In this document: in pieces, positions 1-18,059 of the stretch
Layout: the number at the start of each line of letters is the position of its first letter
Position numbering within the stretch: position 1 is the first letter of the stretch
From: Macrostomum hystrix
Taxonomy: Eukaryota; Platyhelminthes; Macrostomidae
NCBI GenBank assembly: GCA_950097015.1
Contig: CATNEN010000025.1
Location: 1,457,001-1,521,000 of the forward strand
DNA length: 64,000 bases
Direction of reading: 5' to 3'
Notes under the pieces: generated by a model
The model's input: the letters and a program-made list of their open reading frames with translations, nothing else
What the model was told of the DNA's origin: nothing
The model's database searches: none
Made by a program: the position numbers and the translations under genes

Positions 1-6716
<6,716 letters not shown>

Positions 6717-6817
6717 TCTGGGCCGATTGACAGCTGATAATTCGGACTAGAAAGATCGTTCAAGAGCCCGCATGTTTTGGACGCTTTTTAAAGAGAGTTT
6801 TTTGAACATGTACAAAT

Positions 6818-6823
6818 ATTAAA
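6818..6823 (+). other. Candidate poly(A) signal of the glutamate receptor gene
   Basis: The variant hexamer ATTAAA lies 102 bases after the stop codon, in AT-rich sequence. No canonical AATAAA was seen in the next few hundred bases. Position only; weak. Confidence 0.3.
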
Positions 6824-8510
6824 AAAGACATTTGTTTAGTCGTAGTTAGGGGCCGCATTAGGCTTACAATTTAGCTAGATTTTACTATTTCTTGAATTTT
6901 ATATTATATAAAAATAGCTTTTAGTGTAGCATCGACACAGAACAGCCTCTTGTGTTTCGACTCACGAGCCCATCAAGCAAATGAAATTGTTAATCCGTGG
7001 CAAAGCCTTCTGACTGGCAGCATGCTTATCATAGGCACAGTTCTGCTCCTATTGTTTATTAGTTTAGGCATTTAGTTTTTTAGCATTCTGGGCACGTATC
7101 CTGAGCTCGAGACGAGAGCTCGTGCCAGGAGCCGCATCATTCTGCCTCTTCCGCCATCTGTTGTTACTTTTCTTTCCTTTGCATTAGTATGAGCAAACTG
7201 CTTACTGATTCGGTCTATTAATAACAGCGCTGCGGGAGATCATGTGGCAACTGTTGACAAACAAAATTCTCCAACCTCAAAAAAAATAATAAGTTCATTT
7301 CCTTTCCAATTTAATTACCGAGCAAAGCAAGGCCAAGGACCTCTAGAAGAAATACAGGATACAATTTCTTGGAAAAATTTACGAGTAATAATGCAGATTT
7401 TCACAGAATTTTTTTGACATTTTTGACATTAAAATGTGGATAACTTGGTAATTTGCTAATTTGCTAATTTGCTAATTTGCTAATATAATTTGCTAAACTT
7501 GCTTCAATGAATTTTATAAAATTTCATTCATTAATTTTCATGATCTATATTTTTGTTCATTAATCATCAAGCACAATAGCTAGTCATTGGCTATCTAGTG
7601 ACTAACTCTATACAGTCCCTCTGTTTCTAACCGAGCATAAGTACATTACGAGAATTGCAGGGAATTTTTTCATAAAAAATCCGTTAGCCAAGCTATAGGC
7701 AAATTTTATGACTTATTGGTAGGATTCTGCTTTACATTTGCAGTGTTGTCTATTTGCTGCTAACTTTGTAGCTGGTCCGTGTTGACAGTGCCTTGTTAGC
7801 AGCTCCAATCCACAGTCCAAATGGCTCCTCGACATCAGCAAAGGTTCTGACCTGAGTTTGAGACAGATAATATCTTGCAAACACTTCTAAGCACCAAACC
7901 TCTATCACAGGCAAGTCGGAAAACAGTGTATGAGCATGTCCCAACCGACTGGTACATGTACCAAGTATATTCCCTGATCAAAGTTGCTGATTTTTCTCAG
8001 ACAAATCCTGCTCATTTGAAAACTGTGAAACTGTTTGAGCAGTTTCAAATTTCAAGAAGTGTAGCAAGAAAATGAGACGCTTTGGCTGACTGCGCGTTCC
8101 ACAATTGGATTGGGTCTGGTTTCTGAGTGTCTTTCTGTCTCCCTGTACCCACACTCACACATCCCTGCTTCCACATGATTCTCTTCCCCTCTTTTCCTGA
8201 ACCCTGCTTGATCTTGAGCCAATGGTAGAGCAGCAGCAACAGCAGCAGCAGCAGCATAATAACACCATCTAGCAGCAAGTCGAAGCGTTCCCTGCTTCAG
8301 TCGCCTCATCTTCACGTCTGAGCCTTGGTCCTAGGCCGGCAAACAAATAAGACCAGTTTCACAAGAAAAGTCCTCTTTTAGAAGACAAAGCGAGACATTT
8401 GGTTGCCAGCTCTTCAAGTCAGGCGTCACTTGGGTGTCTCTACAGCTTGATTTGTAAGTTTCTTGACAGTTTTTAGAGTTTATTTTTCAGCCACGCTTTA
8501 CTAACATTTT
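6824..8510. other. Intergenic, no gene recognised
   Basis: AT-rich sequence between the receptor gene and the SINE at 8511. It holds the 8-bp repeat at 7449-7500 and short CAG/CAA runs near 8230-8255. The small open frames lack family similarity or splice context. Confidence 0.5.
7449..7500. repeat. Short 8-bp tandem repeat
   Basis: Six or so copies of AATTTGCT in AT-rich DNA. Confidence 0.8.
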
Positions 8511-8836
8511 AGGGGGTCGTTGGCAGAGCGGTCTAACGCGTTTGCCTCTCGCACCAATGTCCCCGAGCTCGATTCCGCGGCGAGGCCACATTTATTTGGG
8601 GCGCAGCCGCGTAGAGAAGGCTTGGGGGCTTGTCGTGCAATTTACGCCATTGAGGGCCAACCTCCAGGGCACAGTGAGAGTGTACACTGCCTGACGATGA
8701 GAAAGTCAGGGCAAATGTACACACCTGTGTGAGCGTGTGCCTGCGTACAGTATCTGTGAGCGAGTGTGTTCAGGAGTCAGCGAAATGGGCAGAATTGCCT
8801 TCGCTGGCTGCGGGTCTAGTGTCAACGAAGTGTTCA
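8511..8836 (+). mobile_element. tRNA-derived SINE, family 1
   Basis: Near full-length copy. A box (TTGGCAGAGCGGTCTAACGC) and B box (GAGCTCGATTCCGC) are clear. Body matches the copy at 5691. Confidence 0.9.
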
Positions 8837-9849
8837 CCATTCTGGGACTGGACTACGAGTATGTACTATTTTTAGCTTTCTTTTGCCAGCTGCGAGTCCA
8901 ACGCACTCCTTTTCCAAAGATATTTTCCTGGCGAACCACGCAGCTTGTTGGACCGGTTCAGATTGATTGAATGTCATCCGGGTGCTCCGTTACATAAATT
9001 ATGAATCAACTCAGCCCAATGTCCTTCTTATTCACTTTCTTGGTCGCCCTCGGCCTCGGCCTGGCCCGCTCCTGTTCGCGCCTGTCTCATTAGACAGTTT
9101 TTTGTCCTCTCCTAGCCTGACTAGAGCGGATCGCATAGCGCCAATTTTCGGCGAAGCATATGGGCGGGGGCCAGCCAGCAGGGCATCCTTGGCGGATTAA
9201 GATTCGGCGATTCGGCCCTCCTATCTCCGCTTCGCATTATTCTCCTGCCGTGAAAGAATGAAGTCCGAGCTCTGCTCAATTAGCGGTAGAATGACGGCCT
9301 CCCTAGGGAGAGGATCGGGCTGGATTGGAAGCGATTTTGCTCCCTCCGCACTCCCCATCTCCCTCGCCTTGCTCAATTTCACTTTCCTGAGGACGTCACA
9401 GTCGAGACGATGTCCGTCCGTCCACTGGCGCTATATCGGGAGTCGAGTCGGAGGGGGAAGCGGAAAACGCGGCAGCCCAGTTTTTCCCGGGGAAGAAATT
9501 CAATTTCAGCTTTCACTCGCAAATTTCCCGTTTCTTTTCACTCCAGCTTCTTCTGCATTCTACAGTAGCGAAAGAATAAGACGACGGAAGTAATTGGGGT
9601 GGGTGCTGTCTGGCCAAGTTAAGGCGCGCGGTACTGACTTGGAACTCAAAGCTGTGTAAACTGTGACTGCTCTCAGCATTTACTCTTTTCAAATTGCCAA
9701 AACTTCTCTTGTACTCCGTTTGTAGCTGTTTTATGTACACAATAGTACCACCAGAACTGTCCCGAACTTGTCGTCAGGTAGCATTCTATACAAGTTTAGC
9801 CTTTGTGTAATGCGCTAAACAATGAGCTTTTTTGTGAATCTTGGGCATA
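8837..9849. other. Intergenic, no gene recognised
   Basis: About 1 kb of mixed-composition unique sequence. Open frames up to about 110 codons show no domain or splice structure that I can support. Confidence 0.45.
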
Positions 9850-10175
9850 AAAAAATAATAATAATATCCATCGCTGGAGCGCTGCGGTCACATCATTTGG
9901 TGGCACTAGACCTGCAGCCAGCGAGGAGTCTGTTTTGCATATTTCGCTGACTCCTGAGCACACACGCACACAGATACTGTACGCAGGCACACACTCACAC
10001 AGGTGTGTACATCTGCCCTTACTTTCTCATTGTCAGGCAGTGTACAATTTTACTGTGCCTACATGGAGCTGGTTGGACCTCATGGGCTGCGCCCCAAATG
10101 AATGTGGCCTCGCCGCGGAATCGATCTCAGGGACCTTGGTGCAAGACATGAACGCTCTGCCACTCACCCCCAATA
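9850..10175 (-). mobile_element. tRNA-derived SINE, family 1 (reverse)
   Basis: Reverse-oriented copy. The AT-rich tail with ATAATAATAATA is at the low-coordinate end, and the tRNA-like head, with a damaged A box, is near 10130-10175. Confidence 0.85.
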
Positions 10176-11130
10176 TCGGGCATACGGGTACAACATTCTT
10201 CGTACTTTTTCTTATCAGGAAGGGTAGTCGAACTTCAGTCCCGATCATCTCGCATGAAACATAATTTTAGGGGTCGAAAAATGCCCTCCCCACAGAAGTG
10301 AGAGGACCACACAAATGACAGAGGATGGGGAAATATTGGAGACTCTGGTCGTTTCGCATTTTATTGCACCCCAAGCTTGGGCTGCTGCTCCGCTCCCAAA
10401 GCTCACAAAGACGCTGCCAAAGTCCCTGGAGACGCCTTGAGCTGCTGGTGAGCCGGTGAGTGCAACTTCGCCGGAGCCAAATCGAGCGTGACTGCGGAAA
10501 TGGCGCGCGAACAAGTACGCTGGAGGAAAGTGCGCTGCATTGAGGAAGAGCTGACAAGGGGAGAGAGACAGAGAGGCGGCAGCGAGAGGACGAACATGGG
10601 GCCCTAGTATCAGGGCTAGAGGTCAGGCATCTAATCAGGCCGATATTATCCATATCTCATGATCTGGACGTCCCTAATTGTTGAACCAAATTCGCACAAA
10701 TTTCAAAATCGACTATAACTTTTGACGACTACTTTGTCTCATACTTCACTGTAACATGGGCATTGCACGACGATCAACCCAAGCCTTCGTATCTTCAGAG
10801 AAAAAGAAAGTTACATTTGAGCCTTATAAATTGAATTCGCTTTCTATATAACCTGCTTGCCAAGTTTTTTTCTGACGTGAAAGATAGATTAGAATTTTAT
10901 GCGACTGAAGCAATTAACCAAGGCCGCATCGACTAGCTGCAATGCTGAGATAGGCACCTTGACTAAACAAATATAGCTTCACCGAATCACTCAACCTCAC
11001 TATGCGTGATTCACTTGATGCACTTGTTAATCACCGAGTCACAAGGGTACTTGATTTACTGATTGATTCCAAGTATTTATTTCCAAATATTAGTGAAGAC
11101 TAAACTGCTTGTACCTCGTTTTTATCAAAT
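10176..11130. other. Intergenic, no gene recognised
   Basis: Unique sequence. The 10260-10640 part is GC-rich with overlapping short ORFs on the minus strand but no recognisable product. AT-rich from 10640 on. Confidence 0.45.
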
Positions 11131-12760
11131 CCATGCCCTCCTTTTCCCCTTCCCTGTCCCCTTCTTGTTCTCCCCTTCCCAGTCCCCTTCTTGTTCTCCC
11201 CTTCCCTGTCCCCTTCTTGTTCTCCCCTTCCCTGTCCCCTTCTTGTTCTCCCCTTCCCAGTCCCCTTCTTGTTCTCCCCTTCCCAGTCCCCTTCTTGTTC
11301 TCCCCTTCCCAGTCCCCTTCTTGTTCTCCCCTTCCCAGTCCCCTTCTTGTTCTCCCCTTCCTGTCCCCTTCTTGTTCTCCCCTTCCCTCTCTCTCAATCG
11401 TGTTCTCCCCTTCCCTCTCTCTCAATCGTGTTCTCCCCTTCCCTCTCTCTCAATCGTGTTCTCCCCTTCCCTCTCTCTCAATCGTGTTCTCCCCTTCCCT
11501 CTCTCTCAATCGTGTTCTCCCCTTCCCTCTCTCTCAATCGTGTTCTCCCCTTCCCTCTCTCTCAATCGTGTTCTCCCTATCCCTCTCTCTCAATCGTGTT
11601 CTCCCCTTCCCTCTCTCTCAATCGTGTTCTCCCCTTCCCTCTCTCTCAATCGTGTTCTCCCTATCCCTCTCTCTCAATCGTGTTCTCCCCTTCCCTCTCT
11701 CTCAATCGTGTTCTCCCTATCCCTCTCTCTCAATCGTGTTCTCCCCTTCCCTCTCTCTCAATCGTGTTCTCCCTATCCCTCTCTCTCAATCGTGTTCTCC
11801 CCTTCCCTCTCTCTCAATCGTGTTCTCACCTTCCCTCTCTCTCAATCGTGTTCTCCCCTTCCCTCTCTCTCAATCGTGTTCTCCCTATCCCTCTCTCTCA
11901 ATCGTGTTCTCCCCTTCCCTCTCTCTCAATCGTGTTCTCCCTATCCCTCTCTCTCAATCGTGTTCTCCCCTTCCCTCTCTCTCAATCGTGTTCTCCCCTT
12001 CCCTCTCTCTCAATCGTGTTCTCCCCTTCCCTCTCTCTCAATCGTGTTCTCCCTATCCCTCTCTCTCAATCGTGTTCTCCCCTTCCCTCTCTCTCAATCG
12101 TGTTCTCCCCTTCCCTCTCTCTCAATCGTGTTTTCCCCTTCCCTCTCTCTCAATCGTGTTCTCCCCTTCCCTCTCTCTCAATCGTGTTCTCCCCTTCCCT
12201 CTCTCTCAATCGTGTTCTCCCCTTCCCTCTCTCTCAATCGTGTTCTCCCCTTCCCTCTCTCTCAATCGTGTTCTCCCCTTCCCTCTCTCTCAATCGTGTT
12301 CTCCCTATCCCTCTCTCTCAATCGTGTTCTCCCCTTCCCTCTCTCTCAATCGTGTTCTCCCCTTCCCTCTCTCTCAATCGTGTTCTCCCTATCCCTCTCT
12401 CTCAATCGTGTTCTCCCCTTCCCTCTCTCTCAATCGTGTTCTCCCTATCCCTCTCTCTCAATCGTGTTCTCCCCTTCCCTCTCTCTCAATCGTGTTCTCC
12501 CCTTCCCTCTCTCTCAATCGTGTTCTCCCCTTCCCTCTCTCTCAATCGTGTTCTCCCTATCCCTCTCTCTCAATCGTGTTCTCCCCTTCCCTCTCTCTCA
12601 ATCGTGTTCTCCCTATCCCTCTCTCTCAATCGTGTTCTCCCCTTCCCTCTCTCTCAATCGTGTTCTCCCCTTCCCTCTCTCTCAATCGTGTTCTCCCCTT
12701 CCCTCTCTCTCAATCGTGTTCTCCCCTTCCCTCTCTCTCAATCGTGTTCTCCCCTTCCAT
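11131..12760. repeat. 1.6-kb pyrimidine-rich array, 26-bp then 28-bp units
   Basis: Two linked sub-arrays. Roughly 11148-11384 has a 26-bp unit with AGTCCCCTTCTTGTTCTC. 11385-12757 has about 49 copies of a 28-bp unit with CTCTCAATCGTGTTCTCC, where CCCTT and CCTAT variants alternate irregularly. The 28-bp unit has no stop in any plus frame, and 28 mod 3 is 1, so all three plus frames stay open for over 1.5 kb. These ORFs are not genes. Confidence 0.97.
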
Positions 12761-13835
12761 ATGTCCCTCTTCTCTGTTCCCAAATATGAGAATCGTTGTC
12801 AACTTCTGTTAGCACACCTCGGAAGCGACATTTGGCCTTGGCTGCGTCTCTGTGACAACTAATTAATCATCCCTAGTTAAGCTGCAATAGCAACAGTGGA
12901 GTTAGTTGCAGCTGGCTACTTCCCAGCTCCGACTGAGCTATCGAAGGGGATTCATCTTGTTGGGTGAGGAGGCGTTGCTGCAAATCGATTGCAAAATACA
13001 CATTGAAGAAGCTATGATCGTCACATGGCTTTTCCAGGATATCTTGCAATCCCCAGAGCATCGCTTATCAACACGCGCCGATTTTGGTCGACAATGGGAC
13101 ATTTATTCCGATATTTAACAACTGAAAAGACACAAGCCATGCATTTATTAGAGCTTGTGTTTATTCTACTCATGTCAGATACTGGAGCAATAGCTTATCC
13201 GTTTATTCACCTGAGCAAATATGTGCATCAGGCAAGCAGAAAGCACTTCAGAATCCCATCAGATCATTTCTCTAGAGTCAACAGACATCTTGATCTGCGG
13301 GCATTGCTTCTATTTTCTTTTAACGCAATATTCTCAGCCCGCTAGTGTAGCAAATCTTTCCACTGAACAGAGAGAGCCAGATGTCTTGTGCCAAAGCAGA
13401 AAGCAATGCAAAAAATCCATTTCGAATTCAACGGGCTAAACAAAATCTAGGAAGAAATCTCTCCAGAAACGATACTTGGGGGGCCAGTGGGAAAAAACAC
13501 TTTCATTTTCTTTTCGGCTACACTCTACATAATCAATTTTCACCTGGGGCGCAGTCCCACCTTGACGATCTTGTCTGCTGGCCGCTTTTGAGAACTTTTG
13601 CTCTCTACCTGGCACTAGAGTTCCAGAGCTTTGTGTCTTAGGAGTCCTAGGCAACCGGCTTAACTTTTGTGGCGGGCTTAATACGAGCGTAGTTCGACTT
13701 TTTCGACGTGTTCGAGCACATCCGATTGATATTCTAATACTCGTAGTTCCTGTCTTTCAAACAAATTTTGTGTCCTAAGTAGACCCGTATTCAATTCTGT
13801 TGATTGGAAAAATCAGCTCGAATCTAGCCTTTACA
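12761..13835. other. Intergenic region upstream of the GPCR, no gene recognised
   Basis: Unique sequence with short overlapping ORFs on both strands and no conserved domain. It may contain the GPCR promoter or 5' UTR exons, but I see no decisive motif. Confidence 0.4.
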
Positions 13836-14090
13836 CAACTCAAACCTGGCATCACCCAACTCAAACCTGGCATCACCCAACTCAAACCTGGCATCAGCCA
13901 ACTCAAACCTGGCATCACCCAACTCAAACCTGGCATCAGCCAACTCATACGTGGCGTCACTCTACTCAAACCTGGCATCACCCAACTCAAACCTAGCCTC
14001 ACCCTACTCAAACCTGGCATCACCCAACTCAAACCTAGCCTCACCCTACTCAAACGTGGCCTACTCAACCCAGGTTCTACTCAAACCTGG
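13836..14090. repeat. Minisatellite, 21-bp unit, just upstream of the GPCR
   Basis: About 12 units containing ACTCAAACCTGGCATCACC, ending some 70 bases before the GPCR start codon, so probably in the promoter or 5' UTR. Confidence 0.93.
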
Positions 14091-14161
14091 CCACAATACG
14101 ATAATCTTCAAGCGACTCATCAAATCAGTATTCGCACCTTCGCCAACAGTCCCTAGCCAGG

Positions 14162-15982
14162 ATGGACCGGGAGACGATCGGGAACCTCACAGAATGCGAC
14201 TCGCTGCCTCGCCCTGTCCTGTTCACCACCGTGGTGCCAGTGCTCTTCAGCGTGGTTGTGCTGCTCGGTCTCCTTGGCAACGCCCTAGTGATTGCAGTGA
14301 TGGCCGCCAACAGCAACATGCGCAGCACAACAAATATTCTCATCACCTCCCTGGCAGTAGCTGACCTCCTGTTCATCACCCTGTGCGTCCCGTTCACCGC
14401 CCTGTTCTACGTGTTCGGCTGGGTGTTCGGGCACGCTGTTTGCGTACTGTTCCAGTACTTCACCTATGTGCCCGTGTACTGCAGCGTGTACACCTTAGTG
14501 CTGATGAGCGCCGACAGGTACCTGGCCGTGGTGCACCCGATTCGCAGCATGGCCTGGAGAACTGAACGCAACACCCTGGCAGCCGTAGCCATCACCTGGA
14601 CTGCCGTGGCTTTGGCCCACCTGCCACTGGCCATGGAGGTCGCCGTCATTCCAGTTCTGCGCTGCCGTTACGGCAACTGCAGCGAAGTCGGCGGCGACTG
14701 CGGCTTTCGCGAGCTGGGCGTCTGCACCGGCAGGCGGTTCTTCGTCGACCCGGCTAGCGGGCAGTTCGGGCCGCACGGTCGAGTGTTCTACACCACTTTC
14801 AACCTGTTCGGCTATGCTCTGCCATTCGCTGTGATCATCACGCTCTATGTGCTGCTGGTCAAACGGCTGCTGTTCGGCCGCTCGTCCGCGGTCGCCCAGT
14901 CTAGCGAAGCGGCCAGGTCGAAGCGCCGAGTGACCCGCACCGTTGTGACCGTGGTGGCCATCTTTGGCACCTGCTGGCTGCCGATTCACGCCATCTTCGC
15001 TCTACAGAACTGGCACCGGGATCTCAAGTACCCATGGTTCCGCTACTTGCAGGTGGCCTCGCAGGTATGCGATATTCAAGCAGTCTATTGTCATCACAGT
15101 TCCCTTCTGAGGCTCAGCTTAGGACAAAGATTTGCTTTCACAGCAGGAAGACCACGGGGAGATAGCGTGGTCTTTCTACTGTTAATCGGCAAGCATCCAA
15201 GACCCAGCGTGCATTCAAGACTGCCAATAGCTGTACAATGGCTGGCAGCGGAGGCTCCCATAGTTCATGAGCAGTAGTTGTTAATTCATAATGGCAGCCC
15301 AGGTGAAATTAGCTTTCACAGTGAAGAATAGGGCCAACCATGCCCGGACCATTGATTGACTCCGACACCATGCGGGACTTGTCTCGCCGTGACTGAATGC
15401 TAAGAAGCTGAAAAACCTCCACTTGATTTTGTGTTCTCACCTTCTGTCAAATTCTTTTGTATTTGAGGTTTTGCCATCGACAATTCTGTTTGCACCTGCG
15501 AGCGTATTTCTAGCTATTTTCGCTTAAGTGAATCTTTTCTACTTTAACAAGTTTCAGTGCCTTTCTAAGAAATGCAGTCTCCTCATCACCACCCGCAGGT
15601 TCTGGCCTACATGAACAGTTGCATGAACCCCATTGTGTACGCGTTCGTGTCAGACAATTACCGCCAGGCATTCGCCAGCTTCCTGGGCATCAGGCTTGCA
15701 CAGAGAACTCGCCGTAGCGGCGGTGGCGGCGGCCGCGGCAGCCTGGCGGCGCCGCAGACCACGGTTCGAAAGCTTTGCAATGACGAAGCTGGCAACAATG
15801 GCAAATTGGAAATCCCGGCTGCCGCGGCAGCTTCCGACGATGACGACTATCCCGACATCGATGATAAGAATCAGGATGGCGGTCGCGCCGGTCGCGATAA
15901 GCGAGAGTCGGTCGAGCTGGTGCCACTGAACAGCCGTGTGGAGCTGTCAGCGCAGGTGCACAGCGGTGAGAACTCCTCCTAA
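14162..15982 (+). CDS. Allatostatin-A/galanin receptor-like GPCR (two exons)
   Basis: Class A peptide receptor of the plasma membrane. Exons 14162-15064 and 15599-15982, phase 0, 428 residues. Seven membrane segments at about 20-46, 60-82, 93-117, 138-160, 207-233, 258-280 and 297-317. Hallmarks: GN in TM1 (N40), LAVAD in TM2 (D68), ADRYLAVVHPI after TM3 (DRY 118-120), CWLP in TM6 (271-274), NPIVY in TM7 (311-315). RTERN in loop 2 and the VLAYMNSCMNPIVY stretch are typical of allatostatin-A and galanin receptors. A glycosylation site NLT is at 8-10, and loop 2 carries four Cys (168, 173, 180, 188). The tail has Gly and Ala runs and an acidic DDDDYPDIDD segment. Reading through the intron donor GTATGC would give a false C-terminus and lose TM7. 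The ligand is not determinable from sequence. Confidence 0.93.
15140..15182. mobile_element. 43-bp near-palindromic MITE remnant in the GPCR intron
   Basis: Left arm ACAGCAGGAAGACCAC and right arm GTGGTCTTTCTACTGT are inverted copies flanking an 11-base centre GGGGAGATAGC. The arms match the ends of the elements at 16091-16573 and 48853-49404. Confidence 0.7.
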
Positions 15983-16090
15983 TGAGACCTGAACTGTCAG
16001 ACTGATCATTTTTATAATCAGTGAGCATTCAGTTAAAAATGCTCACTTCAAAAAATTTCTAGCCGAGTAGTTTTCTTTAGTAGACACTTT

Positions 16091-16573
16091 GAAAGTAGAT
16101 CACGGGTATCTCCCAAAACACGACTTTTTCGCTCTATCTGATGAACCACCTTCCAGAATAAAAATTATCGGAATCGTCGCGATATTCAACGATTCAAAAA
16201 CCAAGATAGGCATAATTTTTCAGCTCACAAAATTAGGTCGGCTATAATTGTTGACGATTTTGTATTGAATAAATGGTTAATATTTACATTTTCTAACCAA
16301 TTTGGATTCGCCACAGAGGTTTATTCGGGTCGAGCTATGCTAGCTGTCCTTGTCACCAGGGTCTCCGACAAGAATCGTTGAATATCTCGACGGCGCTGGC
16401 GCGGACGGCTTTGAGGGCTAGTTCATTGTAAAGGGCGGAAAATGTCGATTCAGATGGCGGACTTTCACGAAAATCGGTCATTCGGTTTGTGAGCTATCGT
16501 GAAGTGGGCAGTGGCTATTTGAAATAACCCCGTGTCTTTCCCCAGGGGGGATATAGTGTGGTCTTTCTACTGT
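16091..16573. mobile_element. MITE-like dispersed element, copy A
   Basis: About 0.48 kb, clearly homologous to 48853-49404 throughout. Both share GATATTCAACGATT, TTCACGAAAATCGGTCATTC and the end GTGGTCTTT-TACTGT. The right end (GTGGTCTTTCTACTGTT) is clear. The left end is a degenerate inverted version (AGTAGATCACGGGTATCTCC), so the start is approximate. No coding capacity. It contains AATAAA at 16157-16162, 175 bases after the GPCR stop. Confidence 0.7.
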
Positions 16574-17015
16574 TGAAAACTAACACGAGCTACGTTGGTC
16601 TGAAACAGGAAACATGGATTAGTCTTACGTAGATTACGTTGAAACGTAGATTAGTCTGCCAGCGACCAGTGATTTTCCCGATATCTGATCTTCTGCTGTG
16701 ACAGCAAGCAGCTTTTGCAGCAAATGAAACTAAAGGCTACTAAATTATAGTTTAGGTGTAAAATTATCGATTTGTAAAATTGGGAGGGGGCTGCCACACT
16801 CAATTTCTAACACGGCTAATTGACTGAAGCTGTAAAGTCCCTAATTTGTCCCTAAGGTTATGGGATTCGAACTCCCGACATCTGTGTCGGGTATTACGAT
16901 AATAAATAGAGCCCTAATTGAGTCTCATTGGGTTCGTGGTTTAGTGGGGTGGCGCAAAAATTGCTAAAAAGTGAACGTACATTGATCAGATGTACTCACA
17001 GACCGTGTACATTAT
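16574..17015. other. Intergenic, nothing firm
   Basis: Unique sequence. A minus-strand B-box-like string (GGGAGTTCGAATCCCA) near 16862-16877 suggests an old tRNA-derived SINE remnant, but no cloverleaf or matching copy was found. Confidence 0.35.
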
Positions 17016-17230
17016 TGACGGGTGTTGTAGCCCAGTGGTTGGAGCGTCGGACTCACGACTGAAACTTTAACAATTTGTGTCCTTTAGCAAGATACTTAAC
17101 TCTGCAGTGCTTCAGTTCCGCAAGTTGTTAAATGGGTACCAGCATCAGCTGGGATAATTGAAGGTGGGTGTGGCGTCCCCCCAGTCCATGGACTGTACAG
17201 CCGTACGCAGCCTTCACATCATGCACTATG
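17016..17230 (+). mobile_element. SINE family 2, copy lacking the 3' end
   Basis: tRNA-like head (TTGTAGCCCAGTGGTTGGAG, then GTCGGACTCACGACTGAAA) with the B box missing. Body matches the other copies: TTTGTGTCCTTTAGCAAGA, GTTAAATGGGTACCAGCAT, GGTGGGTGTGGCGTC, CAGTCCATGGACTG, CAGCCGTACGCAGCCTTCA. The 3' end (ATGCGCCGCGCAATAGCTGC and after) is absent. Confidence 0.85.
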
Positions 17231-17609
17231 CTTATTTCTGCGAGTATATTCACTAAATTTAGGAACCCCGAGACAGCTGTCAATAAGCTATGTTGTCAAT
17301 CTTTTAGCCATACTACAGAGCACATGTACTGAGGTTAATTTATCCCTGCTTGATTCAATGCACAACTAGCAAAGTGTAACCTTATAACTGCGTCCCTCTT
17401 TGGATTATCGATGACTTGTTATTTATTTACTTTGGTACCTGTAATCGAGTTGTTGCGAATCACATAATAATGAAACAGCTGATAAATGTGTCTTCACTGC
17501 AGCTCAGTTTTTCGATTTTTTCTTTAGTTATTGAACTTCCGATTCACAATATCTTTCGTCGTCGATTGCGTTTATAAAAATATAATAAGTTCACCGTTCT
17601 CCCCTTCAA

Positions 17610-18045
17610 AATATCCCTCTTGTTCTCCCATCATTCTCTCCCTCTTGTTCTCCCCTCCTTCTCTCCCTCTTCTTCTCCCCTCCTACTCTCCCTCTTCTTC
17701 TCCCCTCCTACTCTCCCTCTTCTTCTCCCCTCCTACTCTCCCTCTTCTTCTCCCCTCCTACTCTCCCTCTTCTTCTCCCCTCCTACTCTCCCTCTTCTTC
17801 TCCCCTCCTACTCTCCCTCTTCTTCTCCCCTCCTACTCTCCCTCTTCTTCTCCCCTCCTACTCTCCCTCTTCTTCTCCCCTCCTACTCTCCCTCTTCTTC
17901 TCCCCTCCTACTTTCCCTCTTCTTCTCCCCTCCTACTCTCCCTCTTCTTCTCCCCTCCTACTCACCCTCTTCTTCTCCCCTCCTACTCCCCCTCTTTTTC
18001 TCCCCTCATTCTCTCCCTCTTGTTCTCCCCTCATTCTCTCTCTCA
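17610..18045. repeat. Pyrimidine-rich minisatellite, 25-bp unit
   Basis: About 17 units containing CTCTTCTTCTCCCCTCCTAC, nearly pure pyrimidine on the plus strand. Related in wording to the 28-bp array at 11385 (TTGTTCTCCCCT). Two plus frames stay open through it as an artefact. Confidence 0.95.
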
Positions 18046-18059
18046 CTCTTTTTTCAGCA

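Noticed and set aside
11063-12862. Three overlapping plus-strand ORFs of 532-599 codons
   Set aside because: Artefact of a stop-free 28-bp unit; all three frames code the same repeated peptide.
14162-15277. GPCR as a single-exon frame of 371 codons
   Set aside because: It reads through a good donor at 15065 and loses TM7; the NPxxY helix is found in frame at 15599.
16855-16935. tRNA gene on the minus strand
   Set aside because: B-box-like string only; no cloverleaf and no A box at the right distance.
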